From assembly GCA_016987375.1 (NCBI GenBank), contig PJRA01000412.1:1695589-1759588 (forward strand): a stretch of DNA of 64,000 nucleotides. The letters run 5' to 3'. A program made the translations under genes and the position numbers. The stretch is from Brachionus koreanus (taxonomy: Eukaryota > Rotifera > Eurotatoria > Ploima > Brachionidae). Each line of letters begins with the position of its first letter. Position 1 is the stretch's first letter. The notes under the pieces were generated by a model. That model made no database searches and was not told the origin of the DNA. It saw only the letters and a list, made by a program, of their open reading frames with translations. Below, piece after piece: positions 1 through 10,354 of the stretch.

Positions 1-1
1 T

Positions 2-580
2 ATGTTGCAGTTTGTTGCACTTACAGAACTAATTATAAGCCGTCGGAAAAAAAGTTATCAGATTTTTTAGCATTTTTTTTGTTCTTTTTGTTTATTTTGA
101 ATCAAATTTCACAAAATCAAATTACTATAACATTGATTAAAACTTGAATATTCATTATTTATCAAATTAAGTGTAAATCTAATATAAAAATTGAAATTTT
201 TAATTTATTATTTTATTTTAAAATAAGTTTGGCTGAGCTCTGGCCGATAGGAATGGTGACTTAGTTATTTCTTTCAGTTGTTTTGTGAAATTTGGTATAA
301 AATAGAAAAATGCACTAAAGCCAAATTTGTCTAAATTTAAAATATTCTAAATTGCACAGTTTTACCAGATTGTTCATAATAGTTTTTTTTTATTTTAAAA
401 AAAAAAATAAAAAAAAAATAAATTCATAATAGTGCAACATTGAATGTTGCACCATGTTGCATTTACAGAACTTGCTTTTGACTTTTAAAAGAAAAGAATT
501 TTTAACATTTTGTTCTGTTCTGTTGTACTAAATTTCACAAAACCTTTTCAGTCACATGATTAAATTCTGAAATAAAAAAA
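2..580. repeat. Diverged tandem duplication, period about 442 bp
   Basis: Positions 2-30 and 444-472 match at 25 of 29 bases (both contain GTTGCA twice, then TTACAGAACT). Further along, 80-120 and 500-545 share a TTTGTTCT...AAATTTCACAAAA block in the same order. This looks like two copies of one unit in direct orientation. The first copy is cut by the window edge, so the full unit and copy number are unknown. Confidence 0.6.
432..452. repeat. Perfect palindrome, 10-bp arms, 1-nt centre
   Basis: The arm GTGCAACATT (432-441) is followed by a single G and then by its exact reverse complement AATGTTGCAC (443-452). It sits at the start of the second copy of the diverged direct repeat. Confidence 0.8.
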
Positions 581-2022
581 AAGCTAAATAAATTAGAGAA
601 AACTGTGTCCAAAGATACCACTTCTTAAACCGTATTGATGGTGCTTTCAGTCGCATCAAAAAAATACAAAGTTTTTTAATAATAATAATAAAAGCTAAAG
701 AAGATTAAGCAAAACTTTAGGTAGCCTTGCTGTAATATCTATCTGATATATCATGAACTAAAATAAATTGATGAATATAAAATAAATTGATGTAAATGTA
801 AATTTAGAAAATTGATGGGGGATTTTGTTTTTCTTTATATTTTGTAAATATTTCAAATGGTGTTAGGACTGTAAATACGCTTTGTACTATTAGTAAGGCA
901 TAGTATAGATAATGTTACATTTGTTGGTCGCGATAATTAAGGTCATGTCGTTTACACTCATTAATTGACTGTTTAGTATTTAAAATTCATAGATAATCTC
1001 TTAGATAATGTCTAAGCTGCAGTTCAATCTCCTACTTCTTATTTTTTCTCACAGTCAAATTGCACAACTAGAAATAAAATTATAAAATATTTTACGAAAA
1101 TTTTTTATCAAAAAGTTAAATTTTAAATTATTAATGTCATACGAATCAAATCAAGTCCCTTCAAGTGATTTTGTATCGTTCAGTGAAGGAGAAAATATTC
1201 CAGAAATCACATAAAGTTCAAGATTAGTATCTTGATAAAAAATAAGAAATATTTCCATGGCTTTATAATTTAAATGAGTGCTTATTTGACTTTATAAATA
1301 TCTGATTTTAATGTTACTCATTTTTTAAATATAAATTTTTTTTTCGATGAAACTTGAAAAAAATTTGGTAAAAGGTATTCTTATCGAGACTTGTTTTACA
1401 ACAAAAAATAAAAATCAATTTTTCTTAATTTTTTTTCTTAAATTTTTTGGTGCTACGCCAAATGAATAAAATTCAAAAATTTATTTTTATTTTTTTTTAA
1501 ATAAAGCTGACAAAATTTGTTTTCAATTCTTGGGAATTCTTTATATTAATCTTTGTTATCTGAGTTTAAATTTCAAAAATATTAAAAAATAGAGTATATA
1601 TTAATAATGTTTAAACAAAAAAAATTAGATTAATTTAATACAAATTTATTTTTTTCTATTCTCACATTTCTGATGAATAAAAATTTCATGAATTTATCAA
1701 TTGATTTTTAAGACAATTTTTTGTCATTTTGTTTAGCTTAAAAACAAATATATACACTAAATTATTCATTCTATTCAATTGAAGTTAAATCTAATTTAAC
1801 CAATAAAATGTAACCAAGTTTAAAAATTTAATTTTATGCAAAATAATTTTGTTCAAATGCCTTGAAATCTTTGGCTAAAAAATTCTCAAATCCTACTAAT
1901 ATTTGCATAATCTAAAATAATTTATGATAAAAAAAGTATTTATAGCTTTCGATATCAAGTTGCCTTCTATTGCATTAAGTTTTAGATCAAGAAAGAGTTT
2001 AGAAAAAGAAAATAGGAATAAT

Positions 2023-2406
2023 ATGTCAGACGAAAATTTTGATTTTTGTGAATATGTCTACAATCCATTGATGAGACAATACCAGGCCATGATGCGGCTA
2101 ATGCAAATGCTCAGAGATGGCAATTCTCAATCGGATTGTAACGATATTCAATGTTTCACAACTCCAAATGATCCATCTAACCCAATTTCTAATTTAAACA
2201 ATGGCTCATCCGCTTCGAGCTTTAGTGATTTTCTTCCCATGATTTTTGTCTGGGCAGTTTTTGTTTTTGCTTTGTATTTGTTTAGACCGAATAGCATGAG
2301 GAAGTCTAAAAGTGTCAAATCTAACAAAAACAATTCTTCACAAAGTAATGGTCTAAACGAGCAATTTCGCCGTGATGACGACGATGATAATTCAACAGTC
2401 TCGTAA
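2023..2406 (+). CDS. SMIM14: Small integral membrane protein 14 (SMIM14)
   Basis: Predicted 127-aa single-exon protein. The N-terminal segment has the SMIM14 layout: FDFCEYV (family form FDPCECVC), a methionine/arginine-rich helix, then a second cysteine pair in SDCNDIQC. A single hydrophobic segment follows (about residues 72-90, PMIFVWAVFVFALYLF) and ends in the RPNSMR motif, which corresponds to RPPNLRG in vertebrate SMIM14. The tail is hydrophilic and ends in an Asp run. The ATG at 2023 is chosen because the family motif begins right after it; the open frame runs 33 codons further upstream (to 1924) with no family match. SMIM14 is an ER-membrane protein of poorly known role. The gene is convergent with the KANSL2-like gene. 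Identification rests on remembered family motifs, not a search. Confidence 0.88.
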   Translation: MSDENFDFCEYVYNPLMRQYQAMMRLMQMLRDGNSQSDCNDIQCFTTPNDPSNPISNLNNGSSASSFSDFLPMIFVWAVFVFALYLFRPNSMRKSKSVKSNKNNSSQSNGLNEQFRRDDDDDNSTVS

Positions 2407-2897
2407 GAAATGGTACTAACAAATGGATAAATTATTTGCCGGTCTGATCATTCCCATTCACAAAAGAAAAATTGAACTATATCATTTTTTTTTAATTAAA
2501 CTGTTTTGATTTTAGTTTTCTAACTTTCATTTAAAAGTTTATTTTAAACATTTGAGTTTGGTTAATGAAATGTAAATTTTTTAAGGGGTTTATTTTTTTT
2601 AAGATAAAAATTAATATATATTTAATTGATAAATAAAATTTTTTATTTTTAAAAAAATTTCATGAGCTGAAAATTTAATTTTTTAAAATTATTTAAATAG
2701 AAAAATTACGAATTTTAATTTTTTAAAACAAATTACTAAGAATTTAGCAAATGTTAGCTATCAATTATGTTTTTACTTATTAAATAATAAAAATCAAAAG
2801 CATATATCGCAAAAAATCTAAGAATTTATTTTAATAATTTTAATAAAAAATAATTTGAAATAATAAAATAAAAAAAAACACCAAAAAATTTATTTAT
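2407..2897. other. Convergent intergenic / 3' UTR region
   Basis: About 490 bp between two converging stop codons. It contains several AATAAA-type signals (for example near 2632) on both strands, as expected for back-to-back polyadenylation regions. No gene is seen. Confidence 0.6.
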
Positions 2898-4773
2898 TTA
2901 ATTATTTTCAGCATCCGATACTTGGTCAGAATCAGTTGAAGACGATGAAGAAGAAGATAGAACTGACATATTTGAATCTGCTGAAGTTGTCGTTGTTGAG
3001 GAATCAGTAGAGCTTGAAACCGTAGACTCTGTTTCTCTGCTCATTGTATTCGCTTCACTTGTCAAATTATCTGAATTGAATTTTTGTGCAAAATCATCTT
3101 GATTTTTTTCATTTTTCAAAGCATTCTTTTCTAAAACATCTTCTTTATTTGTTTCTTCAATAAATTTTTTGTGAATTTTTAACAAATGCTCTGGAATGCA
3201 AATTTCTTCTTGCATTAATTCAAAATGGAAATTTTGACTTTTTCCATCAGTGTTTTCACACTTGTGAATAACGTCTCTAATTAAAGGAAGTTTGATACCA
3301 TGGTTTTCAACTCCAGAAATTAAACTACAATTGCAAAAACCAAATTGATCAGAGTCAAAACCAATGTCTTTAAAAATAAAAAATCATAATTTAAAAAAAA
3401 ATTGTTTATTTCTCTCACGATATTGACAAAATTTGCTCTGAGGAACTGCATTCTGATTACAAGATAAACTGCTTTCAATGAATGTGAAAATACATTTGTT
3501 TTTAGAAAGTGATGCGCAAGCATCTGATTTATAAATCAAGCCGCTCTTTGGATCATATTTTTGTTTAGTATAAGTCTCCTTTAATTAAATTAAAATACTT
3601 TAAGAATAAAAAATTTAAGGATCAAAGTACAATTTGATTTAAGCCTTTATAACTTTGATGTGAATTTGAAAAGGATTCTTTGGTTATTTCTTTGCCTTGA
3701 TTTTTTGTCATTTCTAAATATTTCTTTCGATCTGTTATCAATTTATCATTTAAAATTTTCAATTGTTTTCTGTACATCAATTTTAATTTGCTTAATTTTA
3801 ATTTATAAATTTTGATCAACTCGTTTTTGCTATAAGTTGTCTTTTTGCTAAAAAAAAATATTTAATCTTTTCAACTTTTAAAATTTTGTATGAACCTGAG
3901 ATCAAGTCTTGTACCCTTCTCATTAGTTGAAACCGAATCAAGTTCATTTGATTGATAAATTGATTTTTTAACTTAAATTGAAAATTTCTAATAAAATTCA
4001 GATAGAATAAAGTTTTGCTAAATTTAAATATTATAACTTCATTTGTTTTGAACAAAAATAATAATTTATTTTTTAAAATTTTATGCTTTGATAACTGTTA
4101 TCTTTAAATTAAGTTTATCTCAAGATCTTTTACCTGAATGCTGTCTAATGATTTCGTACATCGTTTGATCGGAACTATCATTTGAAAAATTCAAAAATTC
4201 TGGTTCAGAATCAATATCTAGCAAATTATCAGTTATGTCCTCGTCATCAGAATGGTTGTTATCATATTTATTGCGCAATGAATTTTCAATTTCATTGAAA
4301 TTTTCATCATTTTCGTTCCAATCGATTACTTTGCTAGACTTTTTATTTGAAACTTGATCTGGTTTATACTTTGCCAAAGATGCATGGGTTAAACATAACC
4401 TATACAAACAAATTTAAATAAATACGTCAAAATTATTTACTTTATTACTCTTGGAATTCGTTTTCTGATGTTTCATTTTTCAGGGCCAGTTGATTGCATT
4501 TTTTCTTATTATTTTTCCATTTACAAACAGTATATTTTTGACAAGTATTTTTAACGAATAGATCAATGTGTTGATAGCAAAAATCATAATTATTTATACT
4601 TTAAACAAAATCTTTAATGAGATTTTTAATATAAAATTTTTATTTAAAAAAAAATAAGACTTTAAAAAATATTTTTTTAGTAATTTTTACCTTTTTAAAT
4701 TACAACCTCTAAATAAGCATAGATCTTTGGGAATTTTTCTTTCAATGTAGATATTATTTCTTCTATAAAACAT
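2898..4773 (-). CDS. KANSL2: KANSL2-like protein with three C3H zinc motifs (NSL2 / INO80D family)
   Basis: Exons, in transcript order on the minus strand: 4773-4691, 4598-4449, 4399-4134, 3971-3896, 3847-3631, 3578-3419, 3367-2898. All join in frame at GT...AG introns of 48-162 bp to give 473 aa; human KANSL2 is about 490. Three zf-C3Hc3H motifs result: C19-C24-C35-H38, C53-C62-C80-H83 and C293-C304-C315-H318. The last His codon is itself split by an intron, which supports the joins. A basic helical segment (KLSKLKLMYRKQLKILNDK) precedes the third motif, as in the family. The C-terminus is a Ser/Thr/Asp-rich disordered tail. KANSL2 is a subunit of the NSL histone acetyltransferase complex. 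INO80D shares the motifs but is about twice as long, so KANSL2 is preferred. The first exon is the least certain. Confidence 0.85.
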
Positions 4774-5214
4774 CTAAATATAAAGAAATAATCCTAAAAT
4801 ATCAATTAATATTCCATAAAAAATTAAAAGAAAATATGTCTCTTAAATTCGATTATACTAAATTTTATATTTATAAACATAATTCTAGAATAATTCATAT
4901 TTTTCTTTTCATATATTCTACACTTTTTGCAGTTAACAATAATTGTCTTATTTTTTTAAGAAAGCTCTTTTAATTTTTAAAATAAGTAGTCATTATTGAT
5001 TAATAAATTGTTTTCAAAAATTATTTAGCTTTACCATATAATAAAACAGCAATTAAATTAAAATTCAATTTTGTATTTTATTTTACTTTTCAAATTATAC
5101 GAACATTAGACATTTTTTTCCTGTCTTAAGATGTAAAATCTTCGTTTAGCTCATTCAACTAACTATGCCAAAATCTCATTAAAATAGTATCCTAAAATTA
5201 TGGATAAATAATTT

Positions 5215-6200
5215 TCTATGCGATAGGAAAAAAAGAGTCATTCTGGGTTCGTGCGTGTTTAACTGGTTATAGTTAACCAGCGAAGTACCACAAGACTCAG
5301 TATAGGGACCTCTTTTATTTCTAATATTTATAAAAATCTTTCAACTCGTTTGATAAATCATTTATCAAACGAAATGAGAAAAATATGCCGATGATTCTAA
5401 AGTTTTATCTGTAAAATATAATTAAAAGTACCAAAATCAACATGTAACTTCAAAGATAACTAGATTTGAAATTTTTATTAATAATCAGATGGTCTTTCTA
5501 GTGCCAAAATTAGACGCATGAAAGGTGATTTAATTCAACTTTTTTAAATAATTACTTAAACTTTGTCTAAAACACTACATTCTTTCTTTTTTTTTGTTTT
5601 TAAAAATATTTTTTACATCGCCTATTAGGGGTTAACTGAAATAAATAAATTAATGGATACGAAATTATTAATTTTGAGAATCTACAATTTGAGAAGGCAT
5701 AATGATAAATGCTTACATATTTTTAGAGTAAACATTCAATGTTAAACTTAATTTTTGACGTCTGCAAATTTCTGCCAAGACTTTAATGATTAATGATGAA
5801 TTATTCACAAGTGAATTTTGACCATGATTTAACATGCTTTACTACATATGAAAATGTGTCTTTTCTTTAAATTTTCAATTAAATAATTTCTAAAAAAAAT
5901 TTAAAAAGATAGTTTTTTAGGTTAACTGTTAAAACTTGATTATGAGCTTCTATAAGCCTTTTAAGAAATCAATATTAAATCAAGTTAAAAACCTAGCATT
6001 TAATTTGTATTATCTTTGAAAATAAAGCTAAGTCACTGATATCGTTCTACATACGTTCTACATAACCACATTGATATATTTTTTGGTTCTTTAGAGTCAC
6101 ACTGAGATACGATGAGGAGATTACTAGGGGCAATTTTTAATTAAACCTAGTATCAAGAGATTTGATCAAACTTTCTTAGATCATAATTGCGAGTAATTTC
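5215..6200 (+). pseudogene. Decayed non-LTR retrotransposon reverse transcriptase (CR1/L2/jockey-type)
   Basis: Translating 5226-5336 gives RVILGSCVFNWL, then a stop, then TSEVPQDSV, a stop and GPLLFLIFI. This is the classical LINE block (family form RVVLGDC...VTSGVPQGSVLGPLLFVIFIND). About 50 bp later KYADDSKV supplies the YADD catalytic motif. Several in-frame stops and a palindrome between the two blocks show it is dead. Homology fades after about 5500, where transposon-end-like sequence intervenes. Weak traces of the C-terminal region may persist to about 6200, and that right boundary is a guess. Confidence 0.75.
5347..5371. repeat. Perfect palindrome, 12-bp arms, 1-nt centre
   Basis: CGTTTGATAAAT (5347-5358), a single C, then the exact reverse complement ATTTATCAAACG (5360-5371). 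It lies between the GPLLF and YADD blocks of the decayed LINE. Confidence 0.85.
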
Positions 6201-7259
6201 ATTTTACTCATGAAGAAATCAGACAATTATCTAGAAAACACCAGTTCTCATTAATTTTAACTTTAACTTGAAATTTTTTTTTAAAAATTTAAAAATCAAA
6301 CAAATTATATAAAAATAAATTTTTAAATTTTAAAACAAAATAAAAAAAATCATTTTTTCACAATTAAAAAATTAACAGAAAAAAAGAAATTTTAATAGAA
6401 AATAAAAATTTTAAATAGGATTTTTAAATATGAAAAGTTTTTTAATTTTTATTTACTTTTATAAATTTGAGCAAATTAAAAGTATTTTATAAATCTGCTT
6501 TTAGCTAAATATTCAAACTAACACCTTTTCCAAAATCTTTATCAGTCATGTTCAAGAAAATCTTAAAAAAAATATTGTTTTTTTCTAGAATTAATTCTGT
6601 AATTTTATCTTTTCTCTTTAGGTATTTATCAGAAAAATTTATTCGTCATCAATATTTTTGATAAATATAAAAATAAAAAAAGGAAAATTTTACCAGAGAA
6701 TTTAGTAAATTTTAGAGCAAACTACCGTGTTCCTACTTAAAATGATATCAAAAGAGCAATTTGAAATAAATTTAATCCTTATTTTATCAAAAATTAGAAA
6801 TTTATTCAATTATTAAACTGTTGTTTAATTTTAAATTTAATTTTAGGTAGCATTTTAAACTTCAATTTGATTATTACATAAATAGTGATTTCAGAAGATT
6901 ACCAAGTAAAATTCTAGATTGAAACTTTATTTTTTTTAATCAAAAAGAACAATTAGCTTTTAAAATTAAAATTAAAAGTTTGAATTGACTTTCATGGGAT
7001 TATAATAAGGAAAGATGTTGGAATATTCTGTTAAAATACTAGTAATTGTATTACACTTTAAGCTTAAATGAATATTTTAAAAGATTATCTTAAAATAATA
7101 ATTTATTTAAATAATAATTTATTATGTTCACGCTAATTTATTTAAACAAAATAAAATCGATAAAAAAAGCAAAAAAAATGAATACAACTTTCTATTTAAA
7201 AAAGTTTCAAATATATCAGTTGACATAAAAAAATCAAATAATGAAAATATTAAATAAAA

Positions 7260-7986
7260 ATGACCATATATCTAAACTGTAATTGCATTTTGATTATTAA
7301 ATTTCTCATTTTTTTTTGTTTAAAAAAAATTTTTTGCAAAAAAAACGACTTAGACGATGTTATATCTCAAACGGATTATCTTCTCTCAATTTATGCTTCA
7401 ACAAATAGAAAGCCTTGTCTTTATTTCTGTAAATGAGATTTTTTTAAGTAATTTTAATGGTAAAAAAAATTTTTTTTCAAGCAGAGAATCGTTTCTCGCA
7501 GCCTGAGTCAAGCCTAATAAATTGCACATGGTTTAAAACAAATGCGTGCTGTAAACGGACCGAAGTAGCCTCTGTATTCGAAAACATGTTTACTCTAAAT
7601 CAAGCGTCCGAAGTTTGCATGAATATGATGAACTATATGATGTGTTTTTTTTGCAGTCCAAACCAATATGTTTGGTATAAAGAGTAATAAATTTCAATTT
7701 TTTGTTAAAATTGATTATTAAGCTATATTTTAGCATGAAAGTTTCGGTGTGTTTAAGATTTTGTGAAGATTTAGTCGAGAAGTGCAGAACAGCTGAGTAT
7801 AATGGAAGAACAATCGGTGAAATATATAAAGATGGTTCATCATTCTGTCAAGCTCAGGACTTTAGAGTCATCAATTCAAATCATCATTGTTTCGATTTTG
7901 ATTCAAGTCCATTCAACTCTTCAAGTTATATTTCAACATATATTTTTCTTATGATGTCGATAAGTCAATTATTTCTGTTTTTTTAA
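7260..7986 (+). CDS. Secreted folate-receptor-like cysteine-rich protein, possibly GPI-anchored
   Basis: Exons 7260-7428, 7482-7683 and 7734-7986 join in frame across 53- and 50-bp introns to give 207 aa. The start at 7260 is chosen because it opens directly into a signal peptide (residues 1-26, core ILIIKFLIFFCL). The mature part is Cys-rich with the folate-receptor/HHIP-N layout: NACCKRTEV, then QASEVCMNMM, MCFFCSPNQYVWY (family CxxCSP), then VCLRFCEDLVEKC and a later CFDFD. A hydrophobic, Ser-preceded C-terminal tail (ISTYIFLMMSISQLFLFF) ends the protein, typical of a GPI-attachment signal. It therefore probably acts at the cell surface. The ligand is not predictable, since key pterin-binding residues cannot be checked by eye. 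It could instead be a lineage-specific member of the HHIP-like family. It sits about 200 bp upstream of the CELF-like gene, on the same strand. Confidence 0.7.
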
Positions 7987-8184
7987 AAAAAAATTATCTT
8001 CTAAATAAAATTATCCTTTTCTATTTATGCGCTTTTGTTTCCATTTCAACAAAATAGAATTTTTTATAACATATAATTCTAACAGATAAAATTAAATTAA
8101 ATTTTGTTTCTTAGGATAATCGAATTTTAAAATTAAAAAAAAAATTTGATTCCTTCTGAAAAGAAAACTAATACTAACTGAACA

Positions 8185-9460
8185 ATGTTGAAAAATTTCA
8201 TCTCTTCAAGTTATCTAAAGAAAGTTGAAATAAGAGATAAAATAAATCCATTTGACCCATCTAACAGATATCCAAACATTGATTCGTTGCGTTTGTTTGT
8301 AACCAGAATACCAAGCTTTATGAATGAAAATGAATTAAGAAAAATTTTTGAAAAATTTGGAGAAATATATGAGCTTAATCTATTGAGAGATAGAAAATCA
8401 GGCGAAAGTAAAGGATGTTGCTTCGTTACATATTATTCGCGTCATGCTGCTCTTGAAGCACAAAAAAATCTCAACAGAACTAGAAATAACCAGGACATGA
8501 CTCGTCCAATGGTGGTAAAAGTGGCTGATTTTGACATTAATGAGAGAAAACTATTCATCGGAATGCTATCTAGAAAATTAGATGAAGAAAGTCTGAGGCA
8601 AATTTTCTCTTTTTACGGCATGATAGAAGACTGCGTTGTGCTAAGAGATATAAATGGAATTAGTAAGGGCTGTGCTTTCATAACTTATAGAGAAAAAAAT
8701 TCGGCCTTGAATGCAATAAAGTATATGCATAGATCACAGATAATGGAAAACTGCTCTGCACCAATTAATGTACGATTTGCTGACACTCATTCGACAAAAA
8801 AGAAATTTAAAACTGAAAAAAGTTTAAGTCAAAAAAGTTTGGATCTAAGAGAACCTTGTAAAAACAATTTAAACAATTTCAACAGTACTATTTTATTTCA
8901 GGAATTGATACAAAACTTGAAATGTCAACCTGATCCAATTCAAATCAAGCAGTTTTATCCGTCAGCATTTGGTGATTTTGTATACAGACCATCTAACTGC
9001 AATCAACAAAGTTTAAATCAAAACTCAAATCCAATTTCAATTGAAACAATCAAATCTGAAGATATCATTTATAAAAATTCATTTTTTTCAAATGACTTTA
9101 CTAGACTTTTAAGTCCAATTAATCAAAATATAAAGCAAATAAAGGGACCTACTAATTCAAATTTATTTATTTATCATCTTCCGGTAAGATTTTATTCATT
9201 TTTTTAAAATAAATTAAGAATTTTAATTTAAATTAATTTAGATTGAATTTAATGATTTAGATTTGGCTCAATTATTTTCAATATTTGGTGTAGTCCTATC
9301 GGCTAAAGTTTTTATTGACAAAATCACAAATATGAGCAAATGTTTTGGTTTTGTAAGCTATGATAATGAATATTCGGCTAGAAATGCTATCAATTCTATG
9401 AATGGCTTTTGCATTGGGAATAAAAGACTTAAAGTTCAATTAAAAATTGAGAAAAATTAA
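8185..9460 (+). CDS. CELF/BRUNOL-like RNA-binding protein, three RRMs
   Basis: Exons 8185-9183 and 9242-9460 (58-bp intron, phase 0) give 405 aa. RRM1 is at about residues 35-115, with RNP2-like LRLFVTRIP and RNP1-like [12 protein letters not shown]2 is at about 125-205 ([17 protein letters not shown]). A linker of about 115 residues, rich in Asn, Ser and Gln, leads to RRM3 at about 322-402 ([16 protein letters not shown]). Two tandem N-terminal RRMs, a divergent linker and one C-terminal RRM is the CELF arrangement; RRM3 begins [13 protein letters not shown], very close to the CELF form. CELF proteins bind GU-rich RNA and control splicing, translation and decay. It is shorter (vertebrate CELFs are about 480-520 aa) and more divergent than usual, so it may be a second, fast-evolving paralogue. 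ELAV is less likely given the RRM2 sequence. Confidence 0.87.
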
Positions 9461-9535
9461 AAAAAAAGTTAATTTTTATTTTAAAAAGAATAGTTTTTCT
9501 TGTTGATTTTTTTTTGTTAAAATTTTTAAATATAC

Positions 9536-9883
9536 TTATTCATAGGCAAGAATTTTTTTTACTTGATTTGAATTCATTTGATACGGATTTCGTATATTTT
9601 TTGCAATTTTTTCTTGAGATTCCTTAGGAGTGAATCGATCTTTGTCGACAAACTCAAAACGTAATGTTTGATCTAAATAATGCGATGTTGGGTAATGAGG
9701 ATTTCTGTGCAAGCCATAAATCCCTGGGTATTCTAGATTAATGTTTTGCTCTAGTTTCTCGATGTCAGACTGGGATTTGAGAATTTTTTGTGCTTTATCG
9801 CATGCGGCAATGTGTGCTCTCAATGCATGACCATATTCAAAGCTTTTCATGCAATAGGGGCTGCCAATACATTTATACTTCAT
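9536..9883 (-). CDS. Small protein with one C2HC zinc-finger-like motif, unknown function
   Basis: Single open frame of 115 aa, starting at the ATG at 9883. Residues 5-28 form C-x5-C-x12-H-x3-C (YKCIGSPYCMKSF...LRAHIAAC), resembling a C2HC/C2H2 finger. After it come a short charged linker and a Tyr/Pro/His-rich stretch (YPGIYGLHRNPHYPTSHYLD) that looks conserved but that I do not recognise. The C-terminus is basic and helical. It is convergent with the CELF-like gene (75 bp between stops). Coding-like composition, a plausible start and the intact motif support a real gene. No family assignment is offered. Confidence 0.65.
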   Translation of the reverse strand: MKYKCIGSPYCMKSFEYGHALRAHIAACDKAQKILKSQSDIEKLEQNINLEYPGIYGLHRNPHYPTSHYLDQTLRFEFVDKDRFTPKESQEKIAKNIRNPYQMNSNQVKKILAYE

Positions 9884-10354
9884 TGCTAAAGAACTTCGGA
9901 GGGATTTTTTTGATTTCTTAAGAATGTAAACTTTAAAAATACTACTTGGCTGTTGCTATAAGAAATCATTCTTTTGTTGTTCTTTTTTTAATTTATAAAC
10001 GAAAAATAAATAATGTGTAGATTTTAAGTAAGAATTAAAGGTAATTATTTATTAAGTGAAACACTAGACTAAGAAAAATTTAAATTTTAACATTTAATAA
10101 CTATTATCGACTGGAGGAACTCGATTTAAATTAAAATCGTATCCATAGAGATTGAGTGTCTTGACTGATAAAATTATCAGTGGAAATGTTTGGTCAACTA
10201 ATGAGAATTAAATTTTAAATTAATCAAAACATCTAAAAATGTGATGAATATTTTTAATTTTAATCTTGGAAATCACGCAAAACCGCAGCAACATTGAAAT
10301 CTAACTTTTTTAAATAAAAATTGAAATCATTGAAAATTTTTAATTAAATCTAAG
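9884..10354. other. Divergent intergenic region
   Basis: About 470 bp between the divergent starts of the C2HC gene (-) and the TSP1/SRCR gene (+). It presumably carries both promoters. No clear TATA box or other signal could be assigned. Confidence 0.5.

Larger units (their letters stand above)
1..2022. other. Intergenic, left edge
   Basis: No convincing gene is visible in this AT-rich stretch. It holds a diverged direct repeat (about 2-140 and 444-580), an odd-length palindrome at 432-452, and a 26-codon open frame beginning at 1134 that is too short to call. The remainder is homopolymer-rich AT sequence, which includes the upstream region of the SMIM14 gene. Confidence 0.6.
4774..7259. 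other. Intergenic with transposon remains
   Basis: No host gene is seen between the KANSL2-like start codon and the next gene. The recognisable content is a decayed LINE reverse transcriptase (about 5215-6200), a palindrome inside it, and a transposon-end-like sequence near 5470-5510. From 6240 to 7250 there is only AT-rich sequence. Confidence 0.6.

Noticed and set aside
2148..2333. Minus-strand open frame opposite SMIM14
   Set aside because: Antisense shadow of a well-supported small membrane protein.
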